The notes beneath the pieces were generated by a model. It was not told the DNA's origin, searched no databases, and saw nothing but the letters and a program-made list of their open reading frames with translations. A stretch of 64,000 bases of DNA from Sanderia malayensis (lineage: Eukaryota > Cnidaria > Scyphozoa > Semaeostomeae > Pelagiidae), in the NCBI GenBank assembly GCA_013076295.1, contig RQOL01000876.1, forward strand, positions 3,906,001 through 3,970,000, given 5' to 3'. Positions 32,655 to 46,409 of this stretch are shown one piece after another. A program made the position numbers and the translations under genes. How positions within the stretch are numbered: position 1 is the first letter of the stretch; each line of letters starts with the position of its first letter.

Positions 32655-35600
32655 ATGTCAATAGAAATAAAGATTTTTCTAATCACGATATTCTTCAATT
32701 TTATTCAATGTATGAGCAAAAGCGAAATGATTATGTACAGGTATGTATGTTTGTTACAGAAAATGTTATTATCAGGCTCTACTTCAGTGCATGCAATGCA
32801 AAAATGCAATGCTAGTGCATTTCTGATCTTCTATTTCCTACAATTTGCAGGGAAAAGGCTAAGGCAATGTTTTACCATGGTTATAATGGATATCTAAATC
32901 ATGCTTATCCGTACGATGAGCTTAAACCATTATCATGCATCGGTCATGACACTTGGGGAAGGTAAAAGTTTTCTTTGCTGGCTCTTGTGTCTTTTCATTT
33001 GTTCTGTGCAGGTTTTTTGTTTGAGATATTTTAAAATCGCTATACTCATATGCACTTTGAGTTTTCTTGTCATAGCTATCATCTGACATTGGTGGATTCT
33101 CTTGATAATCTCTTGGTAATTCATTTAGTTATCCCTTTATTTAATTTATTTTGGTGAGATGAAATTATTTTCCGAGAATATCATAATATGGACGTAAAAG
33201 ATATCTAATGCTAACATGCTTATTATAGATCATGAAGAATAATACGGAATTCATCCGAATCGTAAAGCTCTTGGAAAAAGAAATCTCCTTTGATAAAGAC
33301 ATAAACGTATCAGTTTTTGAGACAAATATCAGAGGTGATATTGAACTACAATTTCTAATTTCACACAAACATCTGAGTTTAATTTAATTAATATTTGCAT
33401 TTAATTCTGCAAATTTGTATTCCAGTTATTGGAGGTCTTCTTTCTGCACATCTGCTGCTTTATAGAAGTGGGATTGATCTTGAAACTGGCTGGCCTTGTG
33501 AAGGTTCACTCTTGCATCTTGCAAAGACAGCCGCTGAAAAACTCTTGCCAGGTAGATGACATGCATGTTTTCCAACTGATTGTATTGACTGGAATTTATT
33601 AACTTCTTCCAGGTAAAATAGCCACATGGTAAGTCTTTCTCTTCCATTTCAGCTTTCAATACCAGCACCTCGATGCCATATGGAACGGTTAATCTGCTTC
33701 ATGGGGTGCCTGAAGGGGAAACAACAATAACATGCACTGCCAGTATTGGTACATTCATTTTAGAATTTGCTACACTTTCACATCTTACAGGTATGTTTTT
33801 GTGTAGCCTTCATTTTGCCACATATTTTGGTCTTCAATTACTGTTCATACACTTCATTTTAATTTTACTCTACCAGTATACTGATTGCGTCATGAGAAGA
33901 AGCCCATCATTATGTATGAAACTTTGAATCCAACTTTGTATCATATCAGTGAATGATGTGACCCAAAGTGGATGAGTGGATGGATGATACAAGAGAATGC
34001 AAGTGGGTGGACGATACTAGCGGATATCAATAATAAATAGTTGTGTTTAAAAGATTTCTTATTTTTATCAGGAGATAAAAGATTTGAAAAAGCTGCAATG
34101 AATGCCCTAGAGTCCCTTTACAATCACAAGTCAAGCAAAGGACTAGTAAGACTAGAACTTTTAAACTATAACAAAGCTATTGTTATAGTTTTTCATCTTT
34201 ATCACAGAACTTGTGGCATGGCAGTAGCAGTTGTGTTGAATATATACATGTGAATGTACTATTATTCATTTTGTTTTCTGTAGCTTGGTAATCACATTGA
34301 TGTTGCTACTGGGCAGTGGACAGCACTTGATGCTGGAATTGGTGCTGGCGTTGATTCATACTTTGAATATCTCGTCAAAGGTGGCATAATGTTCAGCAAG
34401 ACGAAGTTGATCAACATGTTCAAAGGTAGGCAGTTAGTAATGGCTAGAGTTGACATGAGTATTGGACTGAAAGTGGCGAGATTTATCAATGCAATGAAGT
34501 TAGCATATGCCACAGCATGGTATGGTATATCATTGCTTGCTTTTTTTATTGACAGAATTGCTTTTTTGCCTTCTAGAAATGGATTTGAAAATTCAAAAGC
34601 ACCTCAAATACGATGATTGGTATGTTTGGGCCCATATGGATAAGGCAGCGATTACAATGCCGATATTTCAATCTCTGGACGCCTATTGGCCCGGTCTGCA
34701 AGTATGTTGCGTCTTCAAGCCTTCTTTTAGTTTATCTTCAAGAGCTATATACACACACGAACGAAGCTCTAAATGTTTCTCTATACTCATTCCGTTTCGT
34801 ATTTCGTTCCACAGTCTTTGTTGGGTAATATCGGAGCTGCTTCCAGAACACTGTACAGATACCATAAAGTGTGGAGGCAGTTTGGCTTTATTCCTGAGTT
34901 CTATCAAATTGGATCCGCGGAAACTTTTGGTGGTCGGGAAGGCTATCCACTGCGTCCAGGTGATTAATTGAAAATGTTTAACACCCCTTTTCTTATTGAT
35001 TTATCCTATCAATCATCCATGAAGCGTTAATCTGGACGGGTGGTGTATTTTTTAAGATATTCTACTGTTTTCCTTTGACAGAGCTCATTGAAAGCACGAT
35101 GTATCTTTATCAAGCTACGAAAGATCCATATTACCTTGAAATCGGCAGGGACATTTTGGAATCAATAGAAAGACACACAAAGACATCATGCGGATATGCT
35201 ACGGTCAGTACAGTTGAGCATGCTTGGGCTTCCCTTCCTCAATAGACATATGCTTTGCATTTATAGTCAATTGATCGAGCGGCCGGCCCTGGGGGTAATG
35301 CTTGATTTGTTAATAGATACAATGGACACGAACCATACAAGATACAGTGAAGCATACAAGAACCTGTAAATCTTCATTTGAAAAAAATAGCCTATTGTTC
35401 ATTTGAAAAATATAGCCTATTGCTTCTTCCATTGTGTGTGTTGAGCAGGAATATCATCCTAGAAGGTCTTAGTCCATTGGTTCTCACATACGGGCTTTAC
35501 TGTATATATCTGGAACATTCGCTTTCTCGAACAAGTTTCCAGTCCCCCTCTTTTTGGTATAGTATAGTTGGCAGGGACACCTGCTATTGCGAAACAATTT

Positions 35601-36088
35601 CAATTTTTTGAGAACTTCAGATACTGTATCTATATTTGCATTCTTATCATTTCTTTATCAAGGTTCGCAATGTTAATACTCACGAATTAGAAGACAGAAT
35701 GGAGTCATTCTTTCTAGCTGAGACCACGAAGTACTTGTATCTATTATTTGACGAGGATAATTTCATTCACAAGCATGACGAGCCAAAACAAAACTGGAGC
35801 ACTCTTGGTGTACCTTCGCATTGCTTGTTTGGAAAATTAGGCTACATTTTCAACACAGAGGCACATCCTTTGGACATCGCGGCGGTTAACTGTTGTAGCA
35901 GTTACAATTCAACTTCGCGTAGTTTTAATGTAAAACCAAAGGACACGTTGGAAGATTTATTTCTTGAAGAAAATGATGATAGGGCAGAATATTTTACGGG
36001 GAAATTCAAGTGCAAAGCAAGACCATTTTCTCAGCGAATGTTCTCAAATGGGGCTTATTTAGAAGATCATTCCGATATTTTTAGGTAA
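32655..36088 (+). CDS. EDEM2: ER degradation-enhancing alpha-mannosidase-like protein 2
   Basis: Twelve phase-consistent exons: 32655-32740, 32851-32961, 33076-33115, 33229-33334, 33426-33551, 33653-33790, 34072-34145, 34284-34425, 34577-34701, 34815-34959, 35082-35203, 35663-36088; 546 residues (human EDEM2 578). A signal peptide ([14 protein letters not shown]) precedes a GH47 domain with [121 protein letters not shown] and [15 protein letters not shown]2 trims the first mannose from Man9 N-glycans of misfolded glycoproteins in the ER lumen, committing them to ERAD. Head-to-head with the CEP290-like gene; its 3' end faces IMPA, 391 bp between stops. Confidence 0.96.
34163..34191. repeat. 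Hairpin, 12-bp perfect arms
   Basis: AAACTATAACAA, 5-nt loop, and the exact inverse, in EDEM2 intron 7. Confidence 0.8.
35345..35502. mobile_element. MITE, CAGTAAA..CCCGC family, copy C
   Basis: Diverged copy in EDEM2 intron 11. It begins CAGTGAAGCATACAAGAA and ends GGGCTTTACTG, flanked by TA on both sides. It shares the internal block AAGGTTCTTAATCCATTGGT (with changes) and CCTATTG motifs with the copies at 46604 and 51866. Confidence 0.85.
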
Positions 36089-36479
36089 TCATTAGATATG
36101 TTTTTTGTTCTCTCTTAAGGTTACGCCCCTTCTCCGAGATGGTAATCCCAAAGAGGATGCAATTAAAATCCGCTTATACAAACCCACTTTCATAAAAACC
36201 TTTGAATGCAAAAGCTGCAGGTTATCACATGCGGATTTTAATTGTAATATGTATATTGTTCAAGCAGTCGTGAAATAAATAGAAGTCGATGTAAAATCAC
36301 AAATATTTATTTATTATTTCAATTTTAGCTTTCACAGCATTCTAGGTAATTCATATCCTAGCATCTTACACTATATAAATCACTTTTTAAATTCTAAACT
36401 AATCACAAATTTTACAATGTAATTAGAATTTATGAATATATGACAAATTCAATTTGCATAAATAATAATTTATTGGAAT

Positions 36480-38287
36480 CTAATCTCTACCAGGGTCAAT
36501 TTGGGTCAATTCTGCAGCTACTTGCTGTATTATTTCATTGGAGCTTCCACATATTAGGTTTCTTCCCATCAGGTCGAAAACCTCACCTAAAGTAAGAGCA
36601 ACATAATAATTTTAGGAATCAGAGCATGTAGATGTAAATTGAGCTTGAACACAGACATCAACTTAAAACTAAATGGAGTAAAGTATGTTCCAAAGCTAAG
36701 TCCGAAAAAGGCCAGTACCTTTGGTATTTTTAACAACACCGCCAGCTTCTTCAATGATTAATTTTCCAGCTGCCATGTCCCAGCAATGAATGCCCCATTC
36801 GTAATACACATCAGCTCCTCCTGATGCTATCATTGCCATATTCAGTGCTGCTGATCCCAGAGAACGAAGTCTGAAAAACAACAGAACAAAAAATACAGAT
36901 CTGTGAGGGGTGCCCTTGATGCGTTTTGAATCTACAAATGTTCAGAGCAACAAACTACAAGCTGTCAGCCAACTCAGCTGTTGATCCTTCAAAGATCAGT
37001 AGATCAGTACCCAGGATATTTGTTTAAAAATAGATTATAATTCTGGGGACAAAAGCCACAGACCCACAACAGCTGCATAGCTGCCACTGCTCAACTAAAC
37101 ATGGCTGGTTTGCTTGCACTACTTAAGACCTTAAGAACAAAGCAAAGGCCTGTCATGTGACATACCCGTGTGATGGCCCGTTTGGTCTTCCAATTACTTT
37201 CATCATATTCTGTGATATAGTTGTGAGTCGTTCTGGTGTTCGGTTGCAGCCCCACTCAGACAACACTAACGCCATGCTGAGTTCTATAAAAAGTATGACT
37301 CCTTGATGATTGTTTACAGAGATGCTTTGAGATTTCATCAAACTTAGGCAAGCACCCTTGTTCATTACCTGTCTGTTTTGATACTGATAATTTCTCATTA
37401 CCACAGTAAGCACCGTGACCCTTCACTGCAACATACAATTTATCAATCATGCACCCATAAATTACAGCTACTTCTATCTAAAATCGAAAGCATTTAAACA
37501 GGATTAAAGTGAAGCAATGATGGCAAATTTGTAAAATAGGGTTTCAAAACATAATTAGAACACATCCATGCTTACTTCTTGTTTGATTGCTATTCCGATA
37601 GAGATGGCTACAAATGGAAACCTGAGACAAACAAGAATCAAACTACAGATAAGTGAAGATTGATTATAGGGCTCAAGCATTAACGCCGACTAGATTAACC
37701 ACTCTTGTGTATGCCTAAAAATTTATCACATAAATTACCCGTGAACAAAGTTAGTTGTGCCATCAACTGGATCCACAATCCATGTGGGTTGATCTGTTAA
37801 ATTACAGCTTGCTCCACCTGCCACTGATTCCTCTCCAATAAAGCTTTAATGAAAGAAAGAATTGATTACACCATTGCTAAGCTACATAAAAAATCATCAT
37901 ATTTATTGTGCTAGGATACTATATTCACCAATGATCAGGAAATCGTTCTTTGATTGCATTTTTTATATATTTTTCAACTTTCTGATCGGTTTCTGTTACA
38001 AGATCTGTGGAACAATCCTTGGTCATGATTCCTTTATGTGATTTGAATGCTTCTTTTATGACCTGGAAAACACAATGACAGCAAAATTCGCATCAAATTT
38101 GCATTGATAATCACATGCAGCATGCATGCTAACTGCACAAAATAAAAAAGTGTCAAAGTGTAGGCCCGAATCTCACTTCTCCTGCATGTTGGGCCAAAGA
38201 TACTGCCGTCCAAAGATACTCTAACCGCGGGTCCTTGGCTTCTGTAAGATCTTTTATTAAGTTCATGTCCATTCCAAAAGCTGTCAT
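36480..38287 (-). CDS. IMPA1: Inositol monophosphatase
   Basis: Eight phase-consistent exons: 38287-38177, 38062-37929, 37843-37739, 37621-37576, 37477-37369, 37283-37166, 36870-36719, 36586-36480; 293 residues (human IMPA1 277). Metal and catalytic motifs are intact: FIGEES (metal-binding Glu), [18 protein letters not shown] (DPxDGTT signature) and [19 protein letters not shown] (WDxAAG signature). The enzyme hydrolyses inositol monophosphates to free myo-inositol with Mg2+ and is the lithium-sensitive step of phosphoinositide recycling in the cytosol. Nothing unusual is seen. ATG at 38287 was chosen because [20 protein letters not shown] leads directly into the family N-terminal helix; a second in-frame ATG follows five codons later. 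Confidence 0.96.
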
Positions 38288-38904
38288 CTTTAATGCCAAA
38301 CGTCGAATTTATTCGAAAATAATAAGCACTTAATTTAAAATCCTTGGTAAATTTTGATTGATATCCAAGTTCCAGTTAAGTTTAGTAGTATGCAGCAAAA
38401 TCTGAGAATTATTTTTCCGCAATGAATGGGTATTCCTTAGAGTCACTGCATTGCGTCCCTGTGATTTGATTATTGTTCTGTCATGAACAGGCCGATGCGG
38501 CCAAACAAGTCTGGGTATTCCCCTGAGCGGGATTACCCATGTGACTTGTTTACAATGGTTGTATTTGGACTGACACAACAATGGAAAACGACCTCCAATC
38601 CAAATGAAAGGGGAAAGCTAATGGGATATCTCCATTGAGTCACCTGACACCCAAAGAAGAAATTTTCTGTGAAGTGTAAAGCGAGTCGACATAACGATAG
38701 ATGATAGATAAATTCACATATATTTTACTTCCAAGGACTATAAACAACTATCGACGTTCAAGTGAACATCCAAGGTCAAGATGGATTGATGTCAGAGAGC
38801 CTCACAGTTCTTAGAGAAGCGTAGGCTTGTCCAAACTTCTGCAAACTCGTGTGTGTTCAACAAAGGTTCAATTTTTTACTGCACGAATAAGACAAAAACA
38901 CGCA

Positions 38905-39964
38905 ATGTTTAACACAATAATATCAACCGTAAACCAAATTAAAGTCACAAGGAAAAGAATACTGCTAATATTTGGCTTTTTTATGCTGACAACACTATTC
39001 TTTGTCATTCGCTCAAAATATTTCGAAAGATCTGACTGGCTGAAGCCAGTAGCCAGGACCGGACAAAGCAAGAAAACTTTCAAAGGATCTCTCAACCGGA
39101 ATGGTAAAAGCAGTGGAAAATTATCTGCCTGGGACATGTGGATGGAAAAGCACCCACAGTACCAATCTATTGGAAATATATGGGATAAATGTGGTATGTA
39201 CGCTTATATCACCCCTTATTACTTTAATCTTTTCATTATCTATTTTTGTTTTAATAAAATATATTCACCATGATTAATTTCTTTTTTTTCTATTCACTAT
39301 TAACACAGTAGGTATCAAAATACAAGATATGTTATCTTTGACACTTGTGTGATGTTATCTTAACAGTAGATATGTGAGTGTATATTTTTCCATTTTGTCC
39401 AGACAATAAAACTCAAAATAAAATAGGGAAGATTGTTCTGGTACCAAATAATGACGGCGGAGTCAAAATGATGATGCTATTGAACATGACATTTGGCAAG
39501 TAATTTAATATATTTTACTCTTTCTATTTTCTTCCGAAACGACATCCCTTAAAATTCTTTCTTGGATTAATTTTGCTCTGTCGTTCACACTAACCATTGT
39601 TTGATTCTCCAGATCACGACGTCACAGCAGGAAAAGTTGATTTTAGTGTACATTTTAAAGGCACACTACTGCACGACAAGGAGTATGATTTTTGTGAAGA
39701 ATGTGAGGATTTGGAAGAGCCATTAGAATGCCCTTTCAAGAAAGGTCGTGAGCTAAACTTGGACACTGCTGTCAAACTTCCAAGTTACATTCCCAAGGTT
39801 AATATAGACACATCATATATGTAGACTCGTTCCTCTATCTTTGGAATATATAATGAATGCATTTTCTTTGTGTTCAGGGTCATTACGTCATTTTTTCACG
39901 AATAAAGGACCAAGATGGGAAAGAAATAGGTTGTATCAACGCAGAAATGTTAACTGGAAAATAG
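38905..39964 (+). CDS. ML-domain (GM2A/NPC2/MD-2-like) protein with N-terminal membrane anchor
   Basis: Exons 38905-39193, 39403-39495, 39613-39797 and 39878-39964; 217 residues from ATG 38905 (an in-frame ATG at 38827 would add 26). A single hydrophobic helix (RILLIFGFFMLTTLFFVI) follows basic residues, so a type II signal anchor is predicted. Then comes a lipid-binding ML fold: SIGNIWDKC, NMTFDHDVTAGKVDFSVHFK, CEECEDLEEPLECPFKKG, LPSYIPKGHYVIFSRIKDQD and GCINAEM, with the family's cysteines and CPFKKG. ML proteins bind single lipids in lysosomes or outside cells. Intron 2 (39496-39612) only keeps the domain in frame if it starts with GC (TTTG then GCAAGT), i.e. a GC-AG intron; the nearby GT would shift the frame. 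Confidence 0.85.
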
Positions 39965-40343
39965 AACATTAACTATATGTTTTCTATTATTAATGTTAAT
40001 TATCATTAAATGTTTTCTATTATCAAATGTTAGCTATTGTTTTAACTTCAAGACATTGCCTTTATATTTCATATTTGTTTCACATTGACTAACTTTTTAA
40101 CCCGTAGTGGAACTAAAGAATATAATATATCTACTGATACAATTGTCTGCATGAACCATTTTGTCGTTGTGTATCATTTAAATTGCTCTTAAGTGGATTT
40201 TATATCAATTTGTAAGCAGACATACACAAATATCGTCAATTCAGGTTTGTTTAAGTTTTATTTCCGCTCGCAAAAACCATGTGCGCCAGGGAAGAAAAGC
40301 GCGGGCTTGTGCTTGTGCTTGCTTGCTTGTGGGTCAACAGAAA

Positions 40344-42439
40344 ATGGCTGACGACCGTGCAGACGCGATTGCGAAACTTTGGGTGTTGGAATATTTTTGC
40401 AAACGAATCGGTACTTTATTTGTCAAGACTAAATTCGATGCAGCACATCGTAAAGAAATCGATTCCTGCTACACATGCCTACTAGGTCTAGTTATGTTTT
40501 GTTTTATTAGAGTATCCTATTGACTTTATTTAGGCCTAAATGCGAAATACTGTGTGATGAGATATAACTAACTTGAAACGTTAATTTCTAGAAGTTGCAT
40601 CTGTTTTGAGAGACGATTTTGGAAATCTCCATAAAGTATGGATTATTATGGCAGAATTGTGTTTGCATCTACTCGACAACAAAACCGATGATGTTGACAA
40701 GGATGATGACAAGACCATGGCATCGTTTGATAATCTGGTTGCATATCTTTGCGATCAACTTCAAATCGATATCGCATTGAAGTCAAATTTATTGAAGCAC
40801 TACTATGCACAGGTTTGCGTTATATCCCATTCAATTGGTTCTGTTACATATTTGTGTTTTTGTTATTTATTTTGAATTCAATTTGAAGTCCTGCAATCCT
40901 GTCGTTTTGCAGCAAGTTCTTTGGCTTCACAAAGCCGGTAAGTCAAAGGAAGCAAAGAATATGCTTATTGAATTAGCAGCGAAAGACAAATTGGTAAGAA
41001 GCAAACATTTGTTTATTTGAGCAACAACCTAGCTGACCTTGTATAAGTGTCGCAAATGTTTGCATTTTGTATGACCGTGTAGCTATGCACCTAATTATCT
41101 TTTAGATTTTTCAAGATGAACTCAAAGGTATTTTGCAAGGCAAACTTGGTCTGGAAGCATCAGCAAACCTTGCGTATAGCAAGTTTTTCAAACTAGCTCA
41201 GAGTTTTGTGAAGTCTGTACAAGCACAGATGGGCCAGAGTTTCCTAGAGCAGGTAAAGGATTTGGCGATCTTCATTGATGTCTGAGGATTAAATTTTGCA
41301 TGTATCTTAATTAAATTACCATTTTTTGTAGGCCGCTTCCAGATGCATCTCTATCAAGACCAAGAAAAGGTAGAAATTTATTACCTTAATGCCATTAGTT
41401 TTTGACAAATTAATTAATTTCAAGTTTGCAAGCTGCCTAAAATTATCTAGCTGTAGATTTTAAATTACGATTGACTTATTCATGGTCTTCTTTTAGTCTT
41501 AGTGAATCAGATTTGGCAATACTGTATTGTCTGCAATTAGAAGAAGCACATCAGAACACGTGAGTGTAGCAAAAATTCAGTAAACTAACTTTTATTTATG
41601 TTCTCACGATCAGTGCGCTTTCAACAAGAACATTTTTTTAACTTTAAGAGCAAGCAATGCAGAAGCTAGCAAATTTAATGGAGAATCAAGTCAAGAGAAG
41701 AATAGTGAAGACGAAGATTGCAATAGCAGAAATGATTCCACTGATGCAATTGCCGGTCCATCTCTATCTTTCAGCTCAGTGGAATGCAATTCCCCAGCAT
41801 CATCCATGGCTTCTGTCCCTAAAAACGTTCATCCTTCGACAAGCAAACTACCAAATTCCCCCAATAAAAGCTTCAACCCTTCGACAAGCAAAAGATCAAA
41901 TTCTGCTCATAAGAACAGTACGCCTTCGACAAACAAAAGACAATATTCTTCACCAAAGCTAACAGAGGCTGATGAAGCAGTGATTGAACAAGGAGACAAA
42001 CCCATGCGTATCCGAGAGCCACACCGAAGACAGATATTCAATCATAGTAACCGTCCTCGTGCCAATCAAGATGATGATGATCAGCCTGTTGATGACTTCC
42101 CACCAGACGATTCAGGTATTCTTTATTATTAAAACAATCAAAACTCTTTAAATGGTTTGTATGTTAGAGGTGCAGGAGAGCATTTAACAGGCACATTGTT
42201 GAACCATGCTTTTAAATTATTTATTCAATCAATTGTGCATGTAACAACCTCTTTTTATTCCAGTGTCTAGTGCACCGCAAAAGAAACGAAAATATTTTTC
42301 AGACGATGAAGTGAAATGGCTGAAAGCTGGTGTGAAAAAGTATGGCGTTGGACGTTGGACAAAAATTTTGGATAACTATCCATTCAAAGATAGGACTTCT
42401 GTAAACTTAAAAGACAAATGGCGCAACCTGAAACAATAA
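40344..42439 (+). CDS. TERF1: Telomeric repeat-binding factor (TRFH + Myb), TERF1/2-like
   Basis: Eight phase-consistent exons: 40344-40485, 40592-40812, 40913-40993, 41106-41252, 41332-41369, 41497-41559, 41649-42115, 42264-42439; 444 residues. The N-terminal ~230 residues form an all-helical TRFH-type dimerisation region (ILQGKLGLEA, ANLAYSKFFKLAQSFV). Then comes a Ser/Pro/Asn-rich low-complexity linker with three repeats of PSTSK/NKR in exon 7. The C-terminal Myb/SANT repeat reads FSDDEVKWLKAGVKKYGVGR then WTKILDNYPF and ends in the telobox VNLKDKWRNLKQ (vertebrates VDLKDKWRN). Such proteins bind double-stranded TTAGGG repeats and anchor shelterin. A basic cluster RIREPHRRQ lies in the linker. 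Whether it is closer to TERF1 or TERF2 is not settled; no N-terminal acidic or basic domain is present. Confidence 0.92.
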
Positions 42440-42584
42440 TAGATTATCCAAAATCTTTCTTCATGCACATATGATATTTTTTGTTTTTATGTATATTATC
42501 TTGATACTGTTCGGTTTCTAATGTTTTATTTGTGTTTAGTACTTACCAAAATATAGTGTTTGTTAATGTATGGGAATTGTAACA

Positions 42585-43022
42585 TACCGTAAATTCTCTA
42601 TTAAGCCCCCCCTCTCAATTAAGCCCCCCTCTCTAATTAGCCCCCCTTTTCAGAGAGAAAAATTTAATAAGCCCCCCTCTCAATTTAGCCCCCCCAATCT
42701 TCACTGATGCCAAACTAAGTAAACTTGACAAGCAACTGAGATTTTCATTTTATTCATTGGTCGTTCAATACTTCTCAACAAGTTCAAATTCAAATCATTT
42801 AGGCTTAAGTATTGTAGATATAAACGTTTTTCACACAGACTTCATTGAATAATGTATTTCATGTATTATTTAATGTATTTCCACCACTGAAAATGGTTTT
42901 CCATTACAAAATATTTATTAAGCCCCCTCTCTCAATTTAGCCCCCCCTCTCTAATAAGCCCCGTCTTTAAAGTACTGAAAAACAATAAGCCCCCCGGGGG
43001 GCTTAAAAGAGAATTTACGGTA
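42585..43022. mobile_element. MITE with TACCGTAAATTCTCT termini and CCCCC-rich body
   Basis: Begins TACCGTAAATTCTCTATTAA and ends with the inverse (AAAAGAGAATTTACGGTA). Both ends continue into AAGCCCCCC, and the interior holds many TAAGCCCCCCTCTC direct repeats. There is no coding capacity. It lies between TERF and syntrophin. A 77-bp relative is at 60906-60982. Confidence 0.9.
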
Positions 43023-43453
43023 GTTAATTGTTTGCTTATATACATTGCAGGTTTGAGTATTTGATCTTTTTATTTCAATGTTCTTTTTTTCAAACTGTTC
43101 AATTCCCAGATTCCGTATTCAAGCGTTCCAGTTTTTCCACATGTCTTTTGTGGCTTCACAGCACCTTCTCATGTTTACAATTTTTTGTACGTATATCTCT
43201 CTGCAACAGATGTTAAAAAGAAAGCCTTTAAGCTCGTGATAGTTTTAAGACTTGGATAGCAGCCACGCCACGAGAGTAACCAAATTGTTAAAACAAAATC
43301 AATAAAGATAAATCGATGAAAGTTTTGGTAATTGGCTGTGCCTCCGGAAGTTAGTAAACGAAACAATAGAAAAATAAATTAACCAAAACAATACATACAA
43401 TGCATATTGGGATGGGTGTTGACTTCTAAAATAATTCCTTCTCTATCTTCAAG

Positions 43454-46409
43454 ATGGCGGCGAATAGCAGGAGCGGTGTATTGGAGCTCTATCACGAAGG
43501 AAAATGGTCGCATGTTTTAGCAAGTTTGGACGAAGAAACTCTTACTATAAGCGTAGAGGAGAACCTAGAGGTTAATGGACGACCCGGCAACGTAAAGCTT
43601 GACTCCACGTCGAGTCAAAACTCGGAGTTTCAAGTGCCAGAACATGTGTTGAATCAAGTTAGGGTTGCTCGCGTTATAAAGCAAGATGTTGGTGGACTAG
43701 GCATAAGCATCAAAGGTGGAAGAGAAAATAAAATGCCAATTTTGATATCTAAGATCTTCAAGGGTTTAGCAGCAGACCAGACGGAAAGTCTGTATGTCGG
43801 GGACGCAATTTTGGCCGTCAACGGGGAAGACTTGAGGAATGCAACTCACGACGAAGCCGTACAGGCCTTGAAAAGAGCAGGCAGGGAGGTTGAACTCACG
43901 GTAAAATACTTGAAAGAAGTTACGCCATATTTCAGACGAACGAGCTCGCAGTCCAGTGGCGATCACTCGCCTGGTGTTACAATGGCTGGAAGGCAAAACT
44001 GGGCTGAACTGAGGAAGTTGTCTTTGAAGATGTGCTATATCACAACGCATTTAATGACAAGAGGGATTGAGAATGATGGCCATGCCTTCGAATTGTATAC
44101 TGCTGATGGTAGATTGGCCTTCTTATTGAGGTGCAAAGATAGTGCCACGGCCAACCAATGGTTTGGTGCTATCCATGCAAACGTGAACAGGATGAAACCC
44201 TTTGGTAAGATGATGTTTTTCAACCTTATTCGGTCAGCTGTTTCATTGCGTGCCAATTGGTAAAATTCCCTTTTACAGACCTACTCCCAGCAGCAAACAG
44301 CTGGAAATGCGCTGATGAAAAATCATAATATTCTTGGATTTTTTTGCCTCTCTTTCTTAAAAGTGGCATGATGGTTCCTCCTTTATCCCACTGAAACTTT
44401 CATTTTTCTGTTAAAACTCCCAGGATCTGTTTTAATTGTATTTTATTTGAGTTTTGGAGCCAAACTGTTTATCTGAGGGTCTCGCATTAAGTCACTAGAG
44501 CCCAATCTCTTGATACCAATGAAAAGATCATACCATTAGTCACAGAGTATGTGATTATAACATATAGACTAACATCAAGATATCATAAGACACCTCTTAT
44601 TGGTAACAACATGCTTTTCATACCAAAATTACTCTATAATTAATTCTTTTTAGCAACTGATGAAGCTAATGAAATTCTCAGTACCAGTCCTGGAAATAGA
44701 GAAATCAGAACAATGGGTTGGTTGTCAGAACAAGTTCAGATGCCAGACGTGAGACGTCTTGACTGGAAGCCAGTCTTTGCTGCCTTGACTGACAAAGACA
44801 TTCTCCTTTATGACATGGTCCCATTGTCCTGTGATGATTGGGCAGCTCCATACATTAGTCATCCTTTGCTGGCCACTCGGTAAGTGTCTCTATGCGTCTA
44901 TGTTTTGCATCTATATTTCTGGCCACCAGCATCAAAGGAGCTTTCTTCAGCAAACACCTGTCATAGAACCTTGTTGCTTTTCATGTCACAGTGATAATTT
45001 TTCCAAAGTTAATTGCTTAAGAATATCTTAGTTGTATCATGACTTTGATCACCAATGCATTTGTATATAGGCTATATTTTATTTGTATTTATAGTCTGGT
45101 TCATTCCGGCGCAACTTCAAGTAATGCCATGCACGGTGCGGAACTTACGTTCAGCACCCGCACTGGCACAAAGAATGGTGTTGAGGCACATTTGTTCAGA
45201 GTTGAAACTCCGAAAGAGTTGGCACACTGGTCAAGAGCACTCGTAGAAGGGGCAAACAGTGCTGCAGCACTTATCAAAGAGATTAATTGTGGTAAGATTC
45301 TCTCTGCATACCCTTTCTCTCTCCTTTTATTCAGCAATGCTATTTCTGCTTCATCTATCCGAATTTCTGCAGCTTGCTTGTGAAAAGGATCCAGGATGCT
45401 TCATCTTGACTTTCCACTCAGTGAATGTGAAACATGCAGTGCAATAGAATCAAATCCTAAGATTATAGGAAACTAAATGTTTCTTGCTGATATAAATGAC
45501 TGTATTGGACTTTATGACATAAAAAATATAGAGAGACCAGATGTTTTGTATGATGTGATAGTTACGACAATGCTTCCTATTTGTGTTTCTTACACCAGGA
45601 TTCCTGTATACTTTGTCCCTCCCACCCCCATTGATTGCGTGTTGAGAAAGCGATGATGTCCATTACGCATTACGCTTGTTTTGCAGCCGTCACTGTGGAT
45701 GGTAATGATTCGCGTTTGACGCTTCACTGGGAGAACGGCTTCACTCTCACAAACACCCAGTCGGGCTATGAAGAAGGAAACTCATCAATGCTTTGGCATT
45801 ACCCTTACGAACGACTGAGAATGTCTTCTGATGACGGCAAACGCATCCTGTGGCTTGATTTTGGAGAAGATGACGGAGAAAAGGTATGCTAACTGGTCTT
45901 CTCTAATCGCTATCCTCACCCTTTGTATAGTACTTGAATAGTCGCTAGACTTCAAGGCGTTCATTTTTGCAGATAGCTTATCTTAATGACAATTGTATTT
46001 TGACCAAATGAGGATGGTTAACATCTGTTAAGAGCAATGTAATGTAAAGTAATTAAAGTAATGATGGCCTGGCCCGTGAAAATAGCCTGTATATTTAATT
46101 GTCTCGTTCATTCATTTATATTTGTTTGTTAAAACAGGTTAAGTTAAGGTCTGCTTGCAGCTGATGGGAACTTGCAGGGGCGGGACAAACCCTATTGTGT
46201 ATGCAAGATAAGACATATTAATAATTTAAAAGCGATATTATGACGTTTGGGATAAGAAGAATTTCTCCGATCGTTTCTAATGTTTGTTATTGAATTTATA
46301 TTTCTTTTTTTTGCAGGAACTCGATCTGCATGGCTGCCCGAAACCTGTTGTCTTTGTGCTACACACGTTCTTATCCGCAAAAACCGCACGACTTGGTCTA
46401 TGTATCTAG
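43454..46409 (+). CDS. SNTB: Syntrophin (alpha/beta type)
   Basis: Five phase-consistent exons: 43454-44204, 44654-44879, 45095-45291, 45687-45883, 46317-46409; 487 residues (human SNTA1 505). Layout: split PH1 N-terminal half ([20 protein letters not shown]), a PDZ domain inserted in it ([39 protein letters not shown]), PH1 second half ([15 protein letters not shown]), PH2, and the syntrophin-unique C-terminus ([20 protein letters not shown] then LGLCI). Syntrophins are cytoplasmic adaptors that bind dystrophin and recruit channels and signalling proteins to the membrane through PDZ. The PDZ carboxylate loop reads GLGI, as in all syntrophins. The alpha versus beta subtype is not meaningful outside vertebrates. 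Confidence 0.96.
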
